Shown here: one piece after another, positions 31,267-41,810 of the stretch
Layout: each line of letters begins with the position of its first letter
How positions within the stretch are numbered: position 1 is the first letter of the stretch
Origin: Immersiella caudata
Taxonomy: Eukaryota; Ascomycota; Sordariomycetes; Sordariales; Lasiosphaeriaceae
Length of the DNA stretch: 64,000 nt
Reading direction: 5' to 3'
NCBI GenBank assembly: GCA_030512335.1
Contig: JAULSU010000007.1
Span: 62,001 to 126,000, forward strand
The notes under the pieces: generated by a model
Told to the model about the DNA's origin: nothing
The model's input: only the letters and a program-made list of their open reading frames with translations
Databases searched by the model: none
Translations under genes and position numbers: made by a program

Positions 31267-31809
31267 CCAAAAGCCAAGCCAGCGGATCAAAATCTCAGGG
31301 GATCATCTCCACATGGCGACTCGCGATATCGGTGTTTATTTTGGGGGGGAGGGGTCGAGAAGTGACAATGTGACCTTTCAACATGCCGAACCCGAGAACG
31401 AAGTTCGCCCTGTCGCACCCGCGGCCAGAACTGAGGTCCGTCGGAGCCGCCGAACATGGTTTTTCCTTCACCGGTTTGTTCTCCACGAGGATGGCCCAGA
31501 CCTCTGGCTACGATTTCGCTTCCTGCGCAGCCCCATCAACACAGTGCACGCTCAACGGCTCTAATTGATATCTGCCAGCCACCTCATCCGCTCCCGAGTC
31601 ACCCAGATCCCAAACTAGCGATTTTACCAACGACGTCGACGCTAACAAACGAGACCCTCCCATTCGACAAATTCCGAGTACTACCTACCTACCTACCAAA
31701 GCGTTGGAAACACCAAGCTCACTGCAACCCTTACCCCCGGCGATCCCTCTGTCCCCGCCTTCCCACCAAATCAACACCTACCCCCTCCATCACTTCCATG
31801 GGGATGTAT
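31267..31809. other. Intergenic between Hce2-like relic and chitinase
   Basis: Possible remnant of the Hce2-like gene's 3' end. A frame at 31383-31568 ends with CAAPSTQCTLNGSN, but it does not join to the upstream frame by any clean splice. Otherwise the stretch is pyrimidine-rich with nothing recognised. Confidence 0.4.
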
Positions 31810-33048
31810 CTACCGCCGCAAAGCCTCCCACCCCGCCACAACCAAACTCCCCTCCCCCCTCCCCCTATCCCCCGCCCCCGTCCAGTAAAACAACCCCCCA
31901 ATTCCCTTCTCACGCGCATACCCCGCCTTCATCCCCACCGTCTCGGGCACATCAAAGCTCATGAAACCCCTCTTCTCGCTGCCAAACTCAACATAACTCG
32001 CCGCCCCTGTGTCTTTGCAGATCTTTGCGTTTCGTACAATATCCTCGCTCAAATCGCAGTAGTCCACTGCACAGCAGGCTTCCTTTTTGGTCTTGTCAAA
32101 AGTCTCACCGGGGGATGTGACTCCGCGGAAGCACTGCGCGTATGCGGGAATGCCGAGGATGATTTTCTCAGCGGGGAAGCCGCGGTCGAGGAGGTAGGAT
32201 ACTCCAGCGGAGATGGATTTGCATGAGGGTATGGAAGGGGAGGGATAGAGTTGGGCGTGGTGGCCTGCGGTGAGGGTCCAGGGGCCGGTGAAGTCGTAGG
32301 TCATGAGGTGGAGGTGGGAAAGGAGGAGGGCGAGGGAGGGGAGCGAGATGTGTTTGAGGATGTACGGGGCGGGAGGGAGGGCGGTGGTGAGGAGGTGTGG
32401 GGGGGGAAGGGCGGTGCGGAGGGAGGTGAGGAGGGAGATGTAGGCGGTGGATTGGGAGGGGGTGGTTGGGTGTTCCCAGTCGACTGGACGATGAGTGTTA
32501 GTCTTTGGGAGGTGGAAGGTAGGGAAAGGGGACGAACTGTCGACGCCGTCAAAGTTGTATTTGGCGATAAAGTCTTTGATGTTCTTGAAAAAACTGGCGA
32601 TGGCATCCGGGTTGCTCGTCAGGGCGGGGAACTCGGCGCTTCCGGAGCCGCCGCCGATGGAAACGAGAGTGCGGAGGTGGGGATGCTGGGATTTGAGCTT
32701 GGCGAGGGCGCGGAGGGCGCCGGTTTCGCCGTCAACGGGCAGGATGGTGTCGGCGCGTTCGTCGGCGTGCTGCAAGTGATTCATCTCGGTCAATAAGCAT
32801 TCACTTGAAGTGGAACTGGGAAAGGGGAGACGAACGCGGAGAGAGCCGTCTTCGTTGATTCTGAGCACGGAAATGATGTCAACATCGGGTTTCGGACCGG
32901 GGAAAGGGAGGTGGGTCAAGTTGTGCACGTACCTGATGAAGGCATACAGAATATGCGTGATGGAATCGACGGGGAGCGTTGCGGGAGTCACACCGCGATA
33001 CGCCCGCCATGAGGGGTAGTACACTGCATTGATGCGTCCTGTGCTCAT
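31810..33048 (-). CDS. GH18 chitinase, intracellular type
   Basis: Glycoside hydrolase family 18 cleaves chitin by substrate-assisted catalysis. Proposed introns are 32861-32932, 32770-32835 and 32484-32537; they are 72, 66 and 54 nt, all multiples of three and free of stops. Removing the last one joins FDGVD to DWEHP and produces the catalytic DGVDIDWEHP signature (DxxDxDxE), which the unspliced frame lacks. SIGGG before it is the second GH18 signature. YAFIR joins INEDGSL, and SLR joins HADERAD, at the other two. The spliced protein has 348 residues. The start MSTGRINAVYYPSW at 33048 has no signal peptide, so the enzyme is probably cytoplasmic or leaves by an unconventional route. It ends next to a Hce2-like gene. 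Confidence 0.87.
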   Translation of the reverse strand: MSTGRINAVYYPSWRAYRGVTPATLPVDSITHILYAFIRYVHNLTHLPFPGPKPDVDIISVLRINEDGSLRVRLPFPSSTSSECLLTEMNHLQHADERADTILPVDGETGALRALAKLKSQHPHLRTLVSIGGGSGSAEFPALTSNPDAIASFFKNIKDFIAKYNFDGVDSSSPFPTFHLPKTNTHRPVDWEHPTTPSQSTAYISLLTSLRTALPPPHLLTTALPPAPYILKHISLPSLALLLSHLHLMTYDFTGPWTLTAGHHAQLYPSPSIPSCKSISAGVSYLLDRGFPAEKIILGIPAYAQCFRGVTSPGETFDKTKKEACCAVDYCDLSEDIVRNAKICKDTGAASYVEFGSEKRGFMSFDVPETVGMKAGYAREKGIGGLFYWTGAGDRGRGEGSLVVAGWEALRR

Positions 33049-33973
33049 TTTGACGTTTCGGTGTTGTTTGAGTTGCAAGTCAATTTCTGCTGTGAAAATA
33101 AATTCAGCTTGAGATTTTGATAGGGGTTGGGCAGCGCACCCAAAAAAAAAAAAAAACTTCAAACGCGCGGTTGGCACGCTCCCTGGTCAGGTTGGGAGGT
33201 AGTTTAGTCCACCCAACGTCATTCGACATGGCCCTTGGCAGCTGCAGGGCTCAGCTGCCCTCGCGACTCAGGCCTGCCGCTGCACAGTGGGTCGTTGGGG
33301 CCTGATTTCGATTGCGCTGTGTGCAGTGCATTCCACCAGCCTCCTCCACTGTGTACCCATCGTCGTCCGAGGGATTTGGTGATGCGGTAGGGGACGGGGG
33401 GACGATGAACAACACGAGTAGGGGTCAAATTTGGAATCAAACTCCAGTTTTCAGATCGGGTCTTTTGTATTAGATTTGAGGCAGTTCATAATATCCAAGT
33501 CATCACAATCTACTCTAAGTACAATCTAAAAACACCATACACTGTCCACTCCAACCTCTCTCTCCGCGTCATTCTCATACTCAAAATTGCATGTCTATTT
33601 CCACCCCCAAAAAACAAGAGACTTAAAAGTAAGCCATCCTTACCTTGAAAACCACCAACCTCTTAAAAATTACTAATAATTGGTTTTGGGTACATAACTC
33701 CCAAACAAGTGATGTGAAAAGAAATCCCGAAGTGAGAAGATATCCAAAACACCAAAAACGCTCGCCTTCCCATCATTAAATGCGTGCGTGCGTTGCAGCT
33801 GAGGGGTATCCGCCGACCAAAACTGAAATAGTGTAATATGTCGTGAACCTTTTATATGCCAATGCCATGATCTACTGACTCTCTTTGTCTCTCCCTCTAC
33901 TGACGTGAGTCCGTCACAACGTATTCTCTTTGACACAGTCGACACAACATGCTGGTCACGCTGGACTCAGGTC
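33049..33973. other. Intergenic, chitinase promoter and GT2 3' end
   Basis: It includes an A15 run at 33142-33156. The 33450-33750 part is AT-rich and probably holds the 3' UTR of the chitin-synthase-like gene. No gene was seen. Confidence 0.45.
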
Positions 33974-36021
33974 TCATTGATGGCACATGCGACCATTCTC
34001 CAGATCATCTCCGCCAATGACCTCGCGCGTCTTGCCCCACTTGAAGTCGTCCGAGTAGTAGATGGAGTAGAAAAAGATAAACATGTTGATGAGGGGGCCG
34101 ACGAGAATGTGCATGATGTAGCCGAGGATGTACTGGACGCGCTCGAGGTTGTTGCGAGGGAGCCAGAAGACGAGGCCAAAGGAGTAGAGCTGGCCCTGTT
34201 AGTGTTTCCAACCACTTGATCAAAGAAAAGGGGACCCACATATTTGATAGCCAACAGAGAAAACAGCCCGAGAAATGCAGGCATGTAGAACAGATCCTTG
34301 CCGAAGCGCACAAAGGCCATGATCATGTGGGCGATGGCAGCGACGGTAAAAGGGGTGATGGCCCAGGTGATGACAGTGACGGCCGACAGAACACGCTCAA
34401 TCCAAAGAATACCCGGACGGAAGATCATGGTGAACTGGTTGGAGACGGAACCAAGAGACCAACGCTTGCGCTGCGAGAGGAAGACGGTCCAGTTCTGCGG
34501 GACAATGGTAAAGGCCTTTGCGCGGAGGGCCTGGGCGGTGCGGGTCTTGGGGAACAGCGAGAAGAAGGTGGTGGCGTGGACGGAATCCTCCGAGTAGATG
34601 CCCATGATTTGGGTCGTCATGGGGTCGTTGGGCTTGGGGCAGTATCCGAACCTCTCGCGCAGGATGAGATCGCCAAAGGTTTCCTCCGAGACCTTGATGA
34701 GCTGGCAACACCCGGGGAGACAGTTGACCTTTCCGGTGACGACGGACTGGAACGTGCGACGGAGACCCTGGGTGAGCGAGTACTCGAAGCCTTGGTACAT
34801 GGACCAGATGCCCCAGTCGCGACCGTCGTAGTCGACGCAGACGTGACCGCAAGAGGCGACGAGACCGGGATCATCGCGGAGGACGTCAAGGAGCTCGAAG
34901 ACGCAGTTCTCGTCAAAAACGGTATCAGCGTCCATGCCGGCGAGGAGATCAACCTTTTCGAGTCCGGATTGCATGAGGAGGGTACCCATGTGGTCGAAGA
35001 GGTCCTTTTTGAAGATGGTCTCGCAGTTTTCGCTGCGGCAGTTGTAGTGATAGAGGAACGAACGAGCGAAGCAGAGACTGTCGCGCTTGCCCATGTTCTG
35101 ACGCTTACCGACGAAGAGGTAGGGGATGCCCTTGTACGTGCCGTGCTGAACGTCGACCGACATGTAGAGACCATCGTGGGCGCGGTATCCGTTCTCAAAG
35201 CGCTGGAAGTGGCCGGGGCCGAGGATGTCCTGCAGGAGATGCTCCTGGGTGGTCTTCTCCATGCCAGGACCCTTGACGTTGCCGTCGACGACAACCATGA
35301 TGAACTTGGGGTTCTCTTCGACGCCCTTTTGGACGGCGAGCGACTCGAGCGAGCGGGTGAGCTCCTGCAGGTTCTCATTGTAGCAGGGGAGGAGGTAGAC
35401 CATGGTCTCGGGCGTTTCCGGTTTGTTGTCCTTCTTCTTGAACAGCCTCATGATGCCGTGCTTCCAAAAGGCAACGGCGCAGATGCAAAAGATCATCAGC
35501 ACCTGGAAGGCCGTGTTACACGTGAGGAGGACGACGGTGAAGTAGTGGGCCTGGGGCCATTGGGCGGCGACCCAGATGAGGATGGCATTGATGATGATGA
35601 GACCGACGAACAGACTCCACTTCTGCATCTTGAGAAGCGCCTTGGACGCCTTCTTGAGCTCTTCCTCGTTGTCCCATTTGAGCTGTGCCTTTTCTTGCAC
35701 AATGGTGGACACGAAGCTGGCATTGGAACCGAGCGAGTGGTGAGAGATGCCCGAGTTTGACACGGCCCAGGGATGGAGGTGCCTTGGGGGCTCAAGGTTG
35801 GTGTCCCCGGAGCGCGACTGTGGTGATGTCAGTTGATGATCGACTTCAGGTCCAGTAAGGAAGAACTGGTGACCTACTGTGGCGGTGGAGATCGGCCGAC
35901 TTGCGCTCTGATCCGGCCTCTCGGTCATCCCGACGTCGTCATGTGAATGCTTCTCGTTCATGACGCGGCCGGTTGGCTTCAGGCCCCTCCCTTGGAGGTT
36001 GCTCTGGTCGTTGGCGGCCAT
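33974..36021 (-). CDS. Chitin synthase-like GT2 glycosyltransferase
   Basis: Exons 34240-36021 and 33974-34195 (a 44-nt intron) give about 667 residues. Chitin synthases polymerise GlcNAc from UDP-GlcNAc across the plasma membrane. Two membrane spans (SLFVGLIIINAILIWVA and VVLLTCNTAFQVLMIFCIC) precede the catalytic domain with YLLPCYNEN, GKRDS, AGMDADTVFD, CLPGCCQL and QRKRW (517-521); the usual signature is QRRRW. C-terminal spans follow. It lacks the myosin and cytochrome-b5-like parts of larger classes, so it is closest in layout to the short class VI (division 3) enzymes; that class call is tentative. A further stop-less 60-nt intron with GTAGGT and CTGAC sites is possible in the N-terminal region (about residues 49-68). 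Confidence 0.85.
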
Positions 36022-37691
36022 GAGGGTTAACTCGATGGGTTGAGTGAGGATTACGGATCAGGATCGAAGGGGTGAATCAATAACGGAGATGCGGATCACA
36101 GGGTATTAACGACAAATGCATGCCCGGGACGGACCAACGGGTAACGACTGTAAACGAAGGGACGGTAAGCTCGTGAGCGAATTCGAGCTTTCCAATGGCG
36201 CTGAGGAGTAGGGTAGCAGCACCAACGAAGGTCTGAACGAGTGAAGACCTTTCGGAGGGAGGACGAGGGACGAATGAGCGTTGGGGGAGGGAACCTCTGA
36301 AAAGAAGGAGTGCTGACAGGGACAGAAGACAAAAAGAAAGAAGACATACGAACGTTGGGGGAAAGGATTCTGGAGTCCCACCGCCATCGGGAGGGGGCAG
36401 ACGCTCCCATGTCGACATCGTGGGAAAACGCTGTGGAGCGTTGGCAGGGACAGCTTGTCGCCCATAGACACAAAAAAAAAGGCCAATATTGGGAAAAACA
36501 CGCGCTATTGCCTGAGACTGTACCGGACTATACTGGGCTGATGGGTCGGCTGTCAAGACGGGGAGTCTCGGCTGGATTGCTACTGGCAGACTCGCCAAAC
36601 GAGGACAGGAAAGGGCAAACTTAGCAGGCCCAGCTCAACGAGTTGGACCAGCCAACACGCAGGACGGTGGAGATGTTCCCGCTTGGTAATTCCCCCTGCG
36701 CGTGAGGCGTGGCATGCATCTCTGCTAGCTGGGCGCTGAGGCGTGGAGCGGGAGAAAAAAAAACAGGCAGTGAACACCCGGGCCTGAGAAAATGGGAAAA
36801 GGGAAAAGGGAAAAGGAGGGGGCGTGTGAGCGGGCAGATGTGGATCGAGACGGGATGGGCGCCGAGGGCGCTTCTTGGCTTCAGAACGGGCCAGCCCTGT
36901 CGCTTAAGCCTCTCAGAGGCCGCAGACTGGCACTCCCCGGCTGAGTACCGCGTGTGTTTCCACCCCTATCCCCCTTTGTCCATGCTCGGCGGGGGCATTA
37001 TTGACACAGACGCTGTCCCTCAACAAGACTCCACTGCTCTGAACTGAGTATGTGATGCATCGACAGCAGGCATCCGCCATCATGGGAGATCCGTCACTGT
37101 TCAGGCCCTATCAGCAGTCCCACACGGTGAGTACGGGGAGATCACCTCATTCACCTCATTTCGGCGATTTCTAGGAAGATGCTGGATCCCGCAAGCCTAG
37201 AAAACCCAGTAATCCCAGGAAATCGTCGTCCTTGCAAGGGTGGCGCCAGCGGAAATCCTTCCCAAAGGGGCCATACGTCGATCAACGAGGCATAGCAGTT
37301 GGTCACAGTGCGAGCTGAGAGGCCAGCCCAGAGTCAAGCTGTCGAAAAAGACCCAGTTCGACTAATTTCTGCTGCTCGACGAACCTTCCCGCAATCTAGA
37401 CGCAAACAGATGGCTGAGGCTGAGACCTAGATTGCGGACTCGCTGGACCAGGGGATCCGAACTGTGAGATACTTGCTCTCGCGTCGCAGGCCTCTTAATA
37501 GCTCAACTCCTCCCTTTCCTTGGCCGCTGAAGGATTTATCTCCCGGTGTCAACATCCTCATCTTCCTTGTCACCCTCTGCCTACCACGCCATCCCCTCCT
37601 CAACTACGCCCTACACAATCCCCTCTCAGACTCGGCAGCGACCACAGCCATACACACATACACACACACACACACACACATACCACACCCC
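36022..37691. other. Shared divergent promoter region
   Basis: 1.67 kb between the divergently transcribed chitin-synthase-like and UDP-sugar dehydrogenase genes. It contains four AAAAGGG-like units around 36790-36820 and a (CA)n tract just before the dehydrogenase ATG. Short frames are not protein-like. Confidence 0.5.
37661..37680. repeat. (CA)10 microsatellite in 5' leader
   Basis: Ten perfect CA units end 12 nt before the start codon of the UDP-sugar dehydrogenase, within its likely 5' UTR. Confidence 0.9.
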
Positions 37692-39086
37692 ATGGCTTCA
37701 CTACCCTCCTCCCCCCTTAGCCTCAGCAAGCAGGCCAGTCTCGCCGAGGACTGGTCTTCCGGCCCCAACTCGCCCAATACCGGCAACACCAGCCCTTCCC
37801 CCTCGAGCGTTGACGGAGACGATACCACCTCCGCCAGCTCCGTAGACTTCGAGGTAGACGCCTCCGAGGGTCCCCGCCCGCTAGTCGCCGTCATCGGTGT
37901 CGGGTACGTCGGCGAGCACCTCGTCGACGTCTTCTCAACCCACTACCCCGTTGTCGGCTTCGACGTCAGCGAGAAGCGCGTCGCCGTCCTCAACCAGCGA
38001 CACAGCGAGTCCGGCAACCCCGAGGCCAAAGTCACCTTCACCTCCTCCGAAACCGACATCAACAGCGCCTCGTACTTCCTCGTCTCGGTCCCCACCCTCC
38101 TCCAGGCAAACGGCCAAGTCAACCTCGCCCACCTCCGCAGCGCCATCGCCACCGTCTCCCGCAATGCCCGTCCCGGCTCTACCGTCGTCATCGAGTCCTC
38201 AGTCGCCATCGGCATGACCCGCTCCCTCCTCGGCCCCCTGGCCCTCGCCCAGGGCTACTTCGTCGGCATGTCGCCCGAGCGCGTCGACCCCGGCCGCGTC
38301 TCACCCCCCGCAAAGTCCATCCCCAAGGTCGTTTCCGGCCTCGACGACCTCGTCCCGGGCTCCCTCGACCGCGTCGCCCGCCTCTACTCCAAGGTCTTTG
38401 AGCAAGTCGTCAAGGTTTCCAAGCCCGAAGTCGCCGAGATGACCAAGCTCTACGAAAACTGCCAGCGCATGGTGGCCATCGCCTACGCCAACGAGATGGC
38501 CGACGCCTGTATCCCGCACGGCATCGACCCCTTCGAGGTCGCCGCGGCCGCGGCTACCAAGCCCTTTGGCTACCTCCCCGTCAACCCGTCCATTGGCATC
38601 GGCGGCCACTGCATCCCCGTCAATCCCTTTTACCTCTTCTCCAACTGCGACTTCCCGCTGCTGCGCATGGCAACCGAGAAGATGGCGCAGCGACCCGTGG
38701 ACATTGCGAATCGCTTGCTCGCATCGCTAGGCGAGGAGAAATCCGTGCTGTTTTCCGCACCCTTCAATCTGCGCCCGCGGGTGCTCGTCGCGGGAATGGG
38801 CTTCAAAGCGGGTCAATCGCACATTGTTAACTCGCCCGCAGCCAAGCTGGCTTCGGCACTCGCTGCATCGGGCCGTGTGGACGTCATGTTTGTCGACCCG
38901 CTGGTGGAGCAGGCGGCGGTCCCGGATGTGCCGCGGCTCGAAGAGAAGCACTGGACGCCTGCAGTGCTGGATTCGTTTGATAGCATTGTTGTCGCGCAAC
39001 GGCAGACGGGGCTGGACTTTGGGGTGCTCGACGGGTTGCACCACGCGACGGTAGAAAACTGGTGCAAGACGGTTTTGGTTGGGTGA
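37692..39086 (+). CDS. UDP-sugar (UDP-GlcNAc/ManNAc-type) 6-dehydrogenase
   Basis: An intronless gene of 464 residues. The family oxidises C6 of a UDP-sugar twice with NAD+, giving a UDP-uronic acid. An N-terminal disordered Ser-rich part (about 60 residues) leads to the NAD loop GVGYVG (69-74). SPERVDPGR (194-202) is more like the UDP-N-acetylhexosamine dehydrogenase branch than UDP-glucose dehydrogenase. The catalytic Cys307 is in GIGGHCIPVNPFYL; the Asp usually two residues after the Pro-x pair is Asn here. Lys372 in GMGFKAGQ is in the C-terminal domain. No signal peptide, so cytosolic. It is divergent from a chitin-synthase-like gene, suggesting a substrate supply role (inference). Confidence 0.85.
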   Translation: MASLPSSPLSLSKQASLAEDWSSGPNSPNTGNTSPSPSSVDGDDTTSASSVDFEVDASEGPRPLVAVIGVGYVGEHLVDVFSTHYPVVGFDVSEKRVAVLNQRHSESGNPEAKVTFTSSETDINSASYFLVSVPTLLQANGQVNLAHLRSAIATVSRNARPGSTVVIESSVAIGMTRSLLGPLALAQGYFVGMSPERVDPGRVSPPAKSIPKVVSGLDDLVPGSLDRVARLYSKVFEQVVKVSKPEVAEMTKLYENCQRMVAIAYANEMADACIPHGIDPFEVAAAAATKPFGYLPVNPSIGIGGHCIPVNPFYLFSNCDFPLLRMATEKMAQRPVDIANRLLASLGEEKSVLFSAPFNLRPRVLVAGMGFKAGQSHIVNSPAAKLASALAASGRVDVMFVDPLVEQAAVPDVPRLEEKHWTPAVLDSFDSIVVAQRQTGLDFGVLDGLHHATVENWCKTVLVG

Positions 39087-40342
39087 TTTCGAGTTGACGA
39101 CCGTTTGCGGGCAGTTTTTTTTGGTTAGCGTTGGAACCTTTTTGTTTTTTTTGGGCGAATCTTGTGGCGATACAACGGTTCTAGGTTTGACTTTAGGGGG
39201 GCGCTCTTTCCAGTTTCGCATTTATTTTCATTTTGTTGCCACTTTTTAGCGACGGGAACATTACGCATACACCACACACTTTGCTAGACCTAGAAACAGC
39301 GTCGACCAGGGTAGAGCCCTGGGGATAAACGTGGTAGCTTGAGATCCGACGATTCGCGGCAGGGGCCCAATCTCGATTGCCTCCTGCGTGGCGTTTTTTT
39401 TCGCCCAGCCCACATCTAGATTTTCACCCAGGGTCCACAGCTCCACCCCTTTTTGCCCTCATTTCCCCTCGACGTCGCTACCCACGCAGGACCCATCTGG
39501 CAGAAGCGTATCAACCAATCGCAGGGGCGACTAAGAGCCGCTCATAGGGATGCTACCGAGCCCTTGGTTTCGACGAAGCGCCAGAGTGTTTGGTAAGGAA
39601 GGCTAGTTGCATCGCGTTTGCTCATTGTCACCGCTTGGCTTTGCTTCGGCTCGGCGCTCCCGTGAGGAGTCAGTAGCATTTTTTGCGCGGGGCGTTTCCG
39701 CATTGCTTCAGGAGGAGCAATGGCGAAATCTAGGCATAGCTGGGTATAAGTTCAGTGTCATCTTTTACGTCGCGATGTTCAGCTCAGGCTAGTCCTCCGC
39801 AAGCAGTCTTACTAAGGAGGAAGTGCAGGAACGAGAACTTCTGCGTTCATCCATATCCATGCCAGGAGGGGCTAGAACAGATTTTACCGTTATGGGTTTG
39901 AGCTATTGGGCGGCAGCCTTGCTGGCAAGCGCTTGTCGTCTGGTGTGAGATGATTTCTTTCTCGTTGATGTTTTGATTTGAAATTACTTGAGCCCCCGTC
40001 CTCCTGGTGTTTGCAGCAACTTTCGGACATCCCAAAATAGCCGACGACGTGTCACTTAAAACTTTGCACCCGTGAAGCCATTCGCATTGATGGTGCAGGG
40101 AACTGTGCCCTATTTCCCAGCGCTGTGAGCGGAACTCTCCGTTTGAATTTGTGCCATTGATAAAGCCCCCCCCCCCCCCCCCCCTTTTCATGACCAGCGC
40201 GGTCAAGGAATCGCAGCATTGACATTGCGTAAAAATCCCACGTCAGCTGCTAATGGGCGGGGCAGCGGTGACTAGCTCAACAACATACGAACACTGCAAA
40301 ATGCCCTCGCAGTAGAGAGGGCAAAAGTGAAATTCCTGCACA
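39087..40342. other. Intergenic, left of TIR element
   Basis: No gene seen. It contains a C19 homopolymer at 40166-40184. Short frames look random. Confidence 0.45.
40166..40184. repeat. C19 homopolymer
   Basis: An uninterrupted run of 19 C. The length may be unreliable in the assembly. Confidence 0.85.
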
Positions 40343-40672
40343 TTAGAGCGCGATCTTTTGCTCGGAAAAGAGGGCTCGGGTGGCTAGCTTCTGAAATTCG
40401 GGATATTCGATGTTTGTCACTACTCCGATGTACCTTTTTGTCTCCCAGGCGGCTTTCTGGCTTTCTGAGCGACTTTCTGAAAAAACCGTCGAATGCACGC
40501 GATGTGATTAGTCTGAATCAATTCTGGACTGAGAGGTTTGTTTAACAGCCCATGAGGTTTTGAATGGCCCTCAGGCGTATTTGGCTTGTGCTTTTTTTAT
40601 TACAAGGGGGGGGGGGGGAGTACCTCAGAGTCCGCCCGAGCCTTCTTTTCCGAGTAAAAGATCGCGCTCTTA
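40343..40672. mobile_element. MITE-like element with ~40-bp terminal inverted repeats
   Basis: The left end (from 40343, TTAGAGCGCGATCTTTTGCT and on to about 40383) and the right end (about 40632-40672) are inverted copies of each other. About 37 of 41 positions match, and nearly all differences are G/A or C/T. The element is about 330 bp, has no coding capacity and contains a G13 run at 40606-40618. That size and structure fit a miniature inverted-repeat transposable element. I could not identify a target-site duplication. It lies between the UDP-sugar dehydrogenase and GH16 genes. Confidence 0.7.
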
Positions 40673-41810
40673 GGGCACCGGCCAAGAGAGTAGCGCAGCA
40701 TGTCAACTCCTGACTGCAGTGTGGCAGCAATGACAACACATATATTCACTCCATATTGACTGTGGCGGACGATGGGCAGTTCTCGAGAGCAATACGAACA
40801 ACAGGATTCGCAGGATGGAGTGGACTGATGGACTACCTAGTGGGATGACTTGCAGTATTGTTCGTTCATACACTTGAGCATCGTTCGTGATGGGGGAACG
40901 ATGCAGCGGATCATTTCACCCGGATCTGCCGCAAGCCTACAAACTACGATCTTTATTTCTCGGGTAGCCGAAACGGAGCGGCCTGCCGGTCATCGCTAGT
41001 CCCGTGCCGAGGCCGACAGTCAAACTTGCCATCCAGGGGGGGTTTCGCGTTTGCACTTCCTTCTGTCCTGGCGAGCGTAGGGGAGAAAGAGGGAATCTCC
41101 CAAATTGGCACACCCACAGCTCAGCTTGACTTTCTGGGACGGCGCCACTTTGTGAGAAAAGATGACTTGGGCGAGTTCGGTGACGACCGTGCACACGTGA
41201 AAAGTGATATGTCGAACGGGTACTGGCAGCGGCTCTACGGCTGGATGTCAGCCACCAGAGAGAACTCCCGGGACTCAAATAATCCGAGCCAGCCAGCCAG
41301 CCAGCCATCAATGCTACCTCTCCTCCTCCAAAAATTTCCAGCCATCGCTAGCGGTTGCGATGTATGACCTGTCAATGTCAAAATAGAATGGCGGGAAAGG
41401 GAGACTCGTTCCCGTGCTCGTTTCCCTCCAACTGGAGGCAAACAAGCTTCCAGCGTTGTGGCATTATTGCAGCATTCGCAAATATCCATCTTCCCCTCGA
41501 GGAATGGTTAGATCAAGAATGGCATGCTGAGCTCCTGAACAAGATTAGACGCTCTCCACTGATGCGAGCAACCTCCCTACCGTGCGGAGTATCTGAGGAC
41601 ACACTGAGTGGCTTCGTCTTGGGTATCCCTTTCGGAGACGGTGGGTCGGGACGCCGATTAGACACACCCTTCCAGCGCCCCCTTTCTCATTCACTGTTGT
41701 TTTACCGTGTGAGCCATATCTACCGCGCTACGCCTCCATGGATAGCAGCATGTCCCCACGGCAGCACTCTTTTGACCATATTCCCATCTCGATCGCTACC
41801 GCTGTTCAAG
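40673..41810. other. Intergenic, GH16 upstream region
   Basis: It contains an AGCC tetranucleotide repeat at about 41287-41307 within the region leading to the GH16 gene. The frame of GH16 is open back to 41355, but without protein-like character. No other feature recognised. Confidence 0.45.

Noticed and set aside
34216..35760. A 514-residue plus-strand open frame opposite the chitin-synthase-like gene.
   Set aside because: It lies exactly antisense to a clearly coding exon, is full of GAE/VDL-type low-complexity residues and shows no domain. It is a codon-bias shadow.
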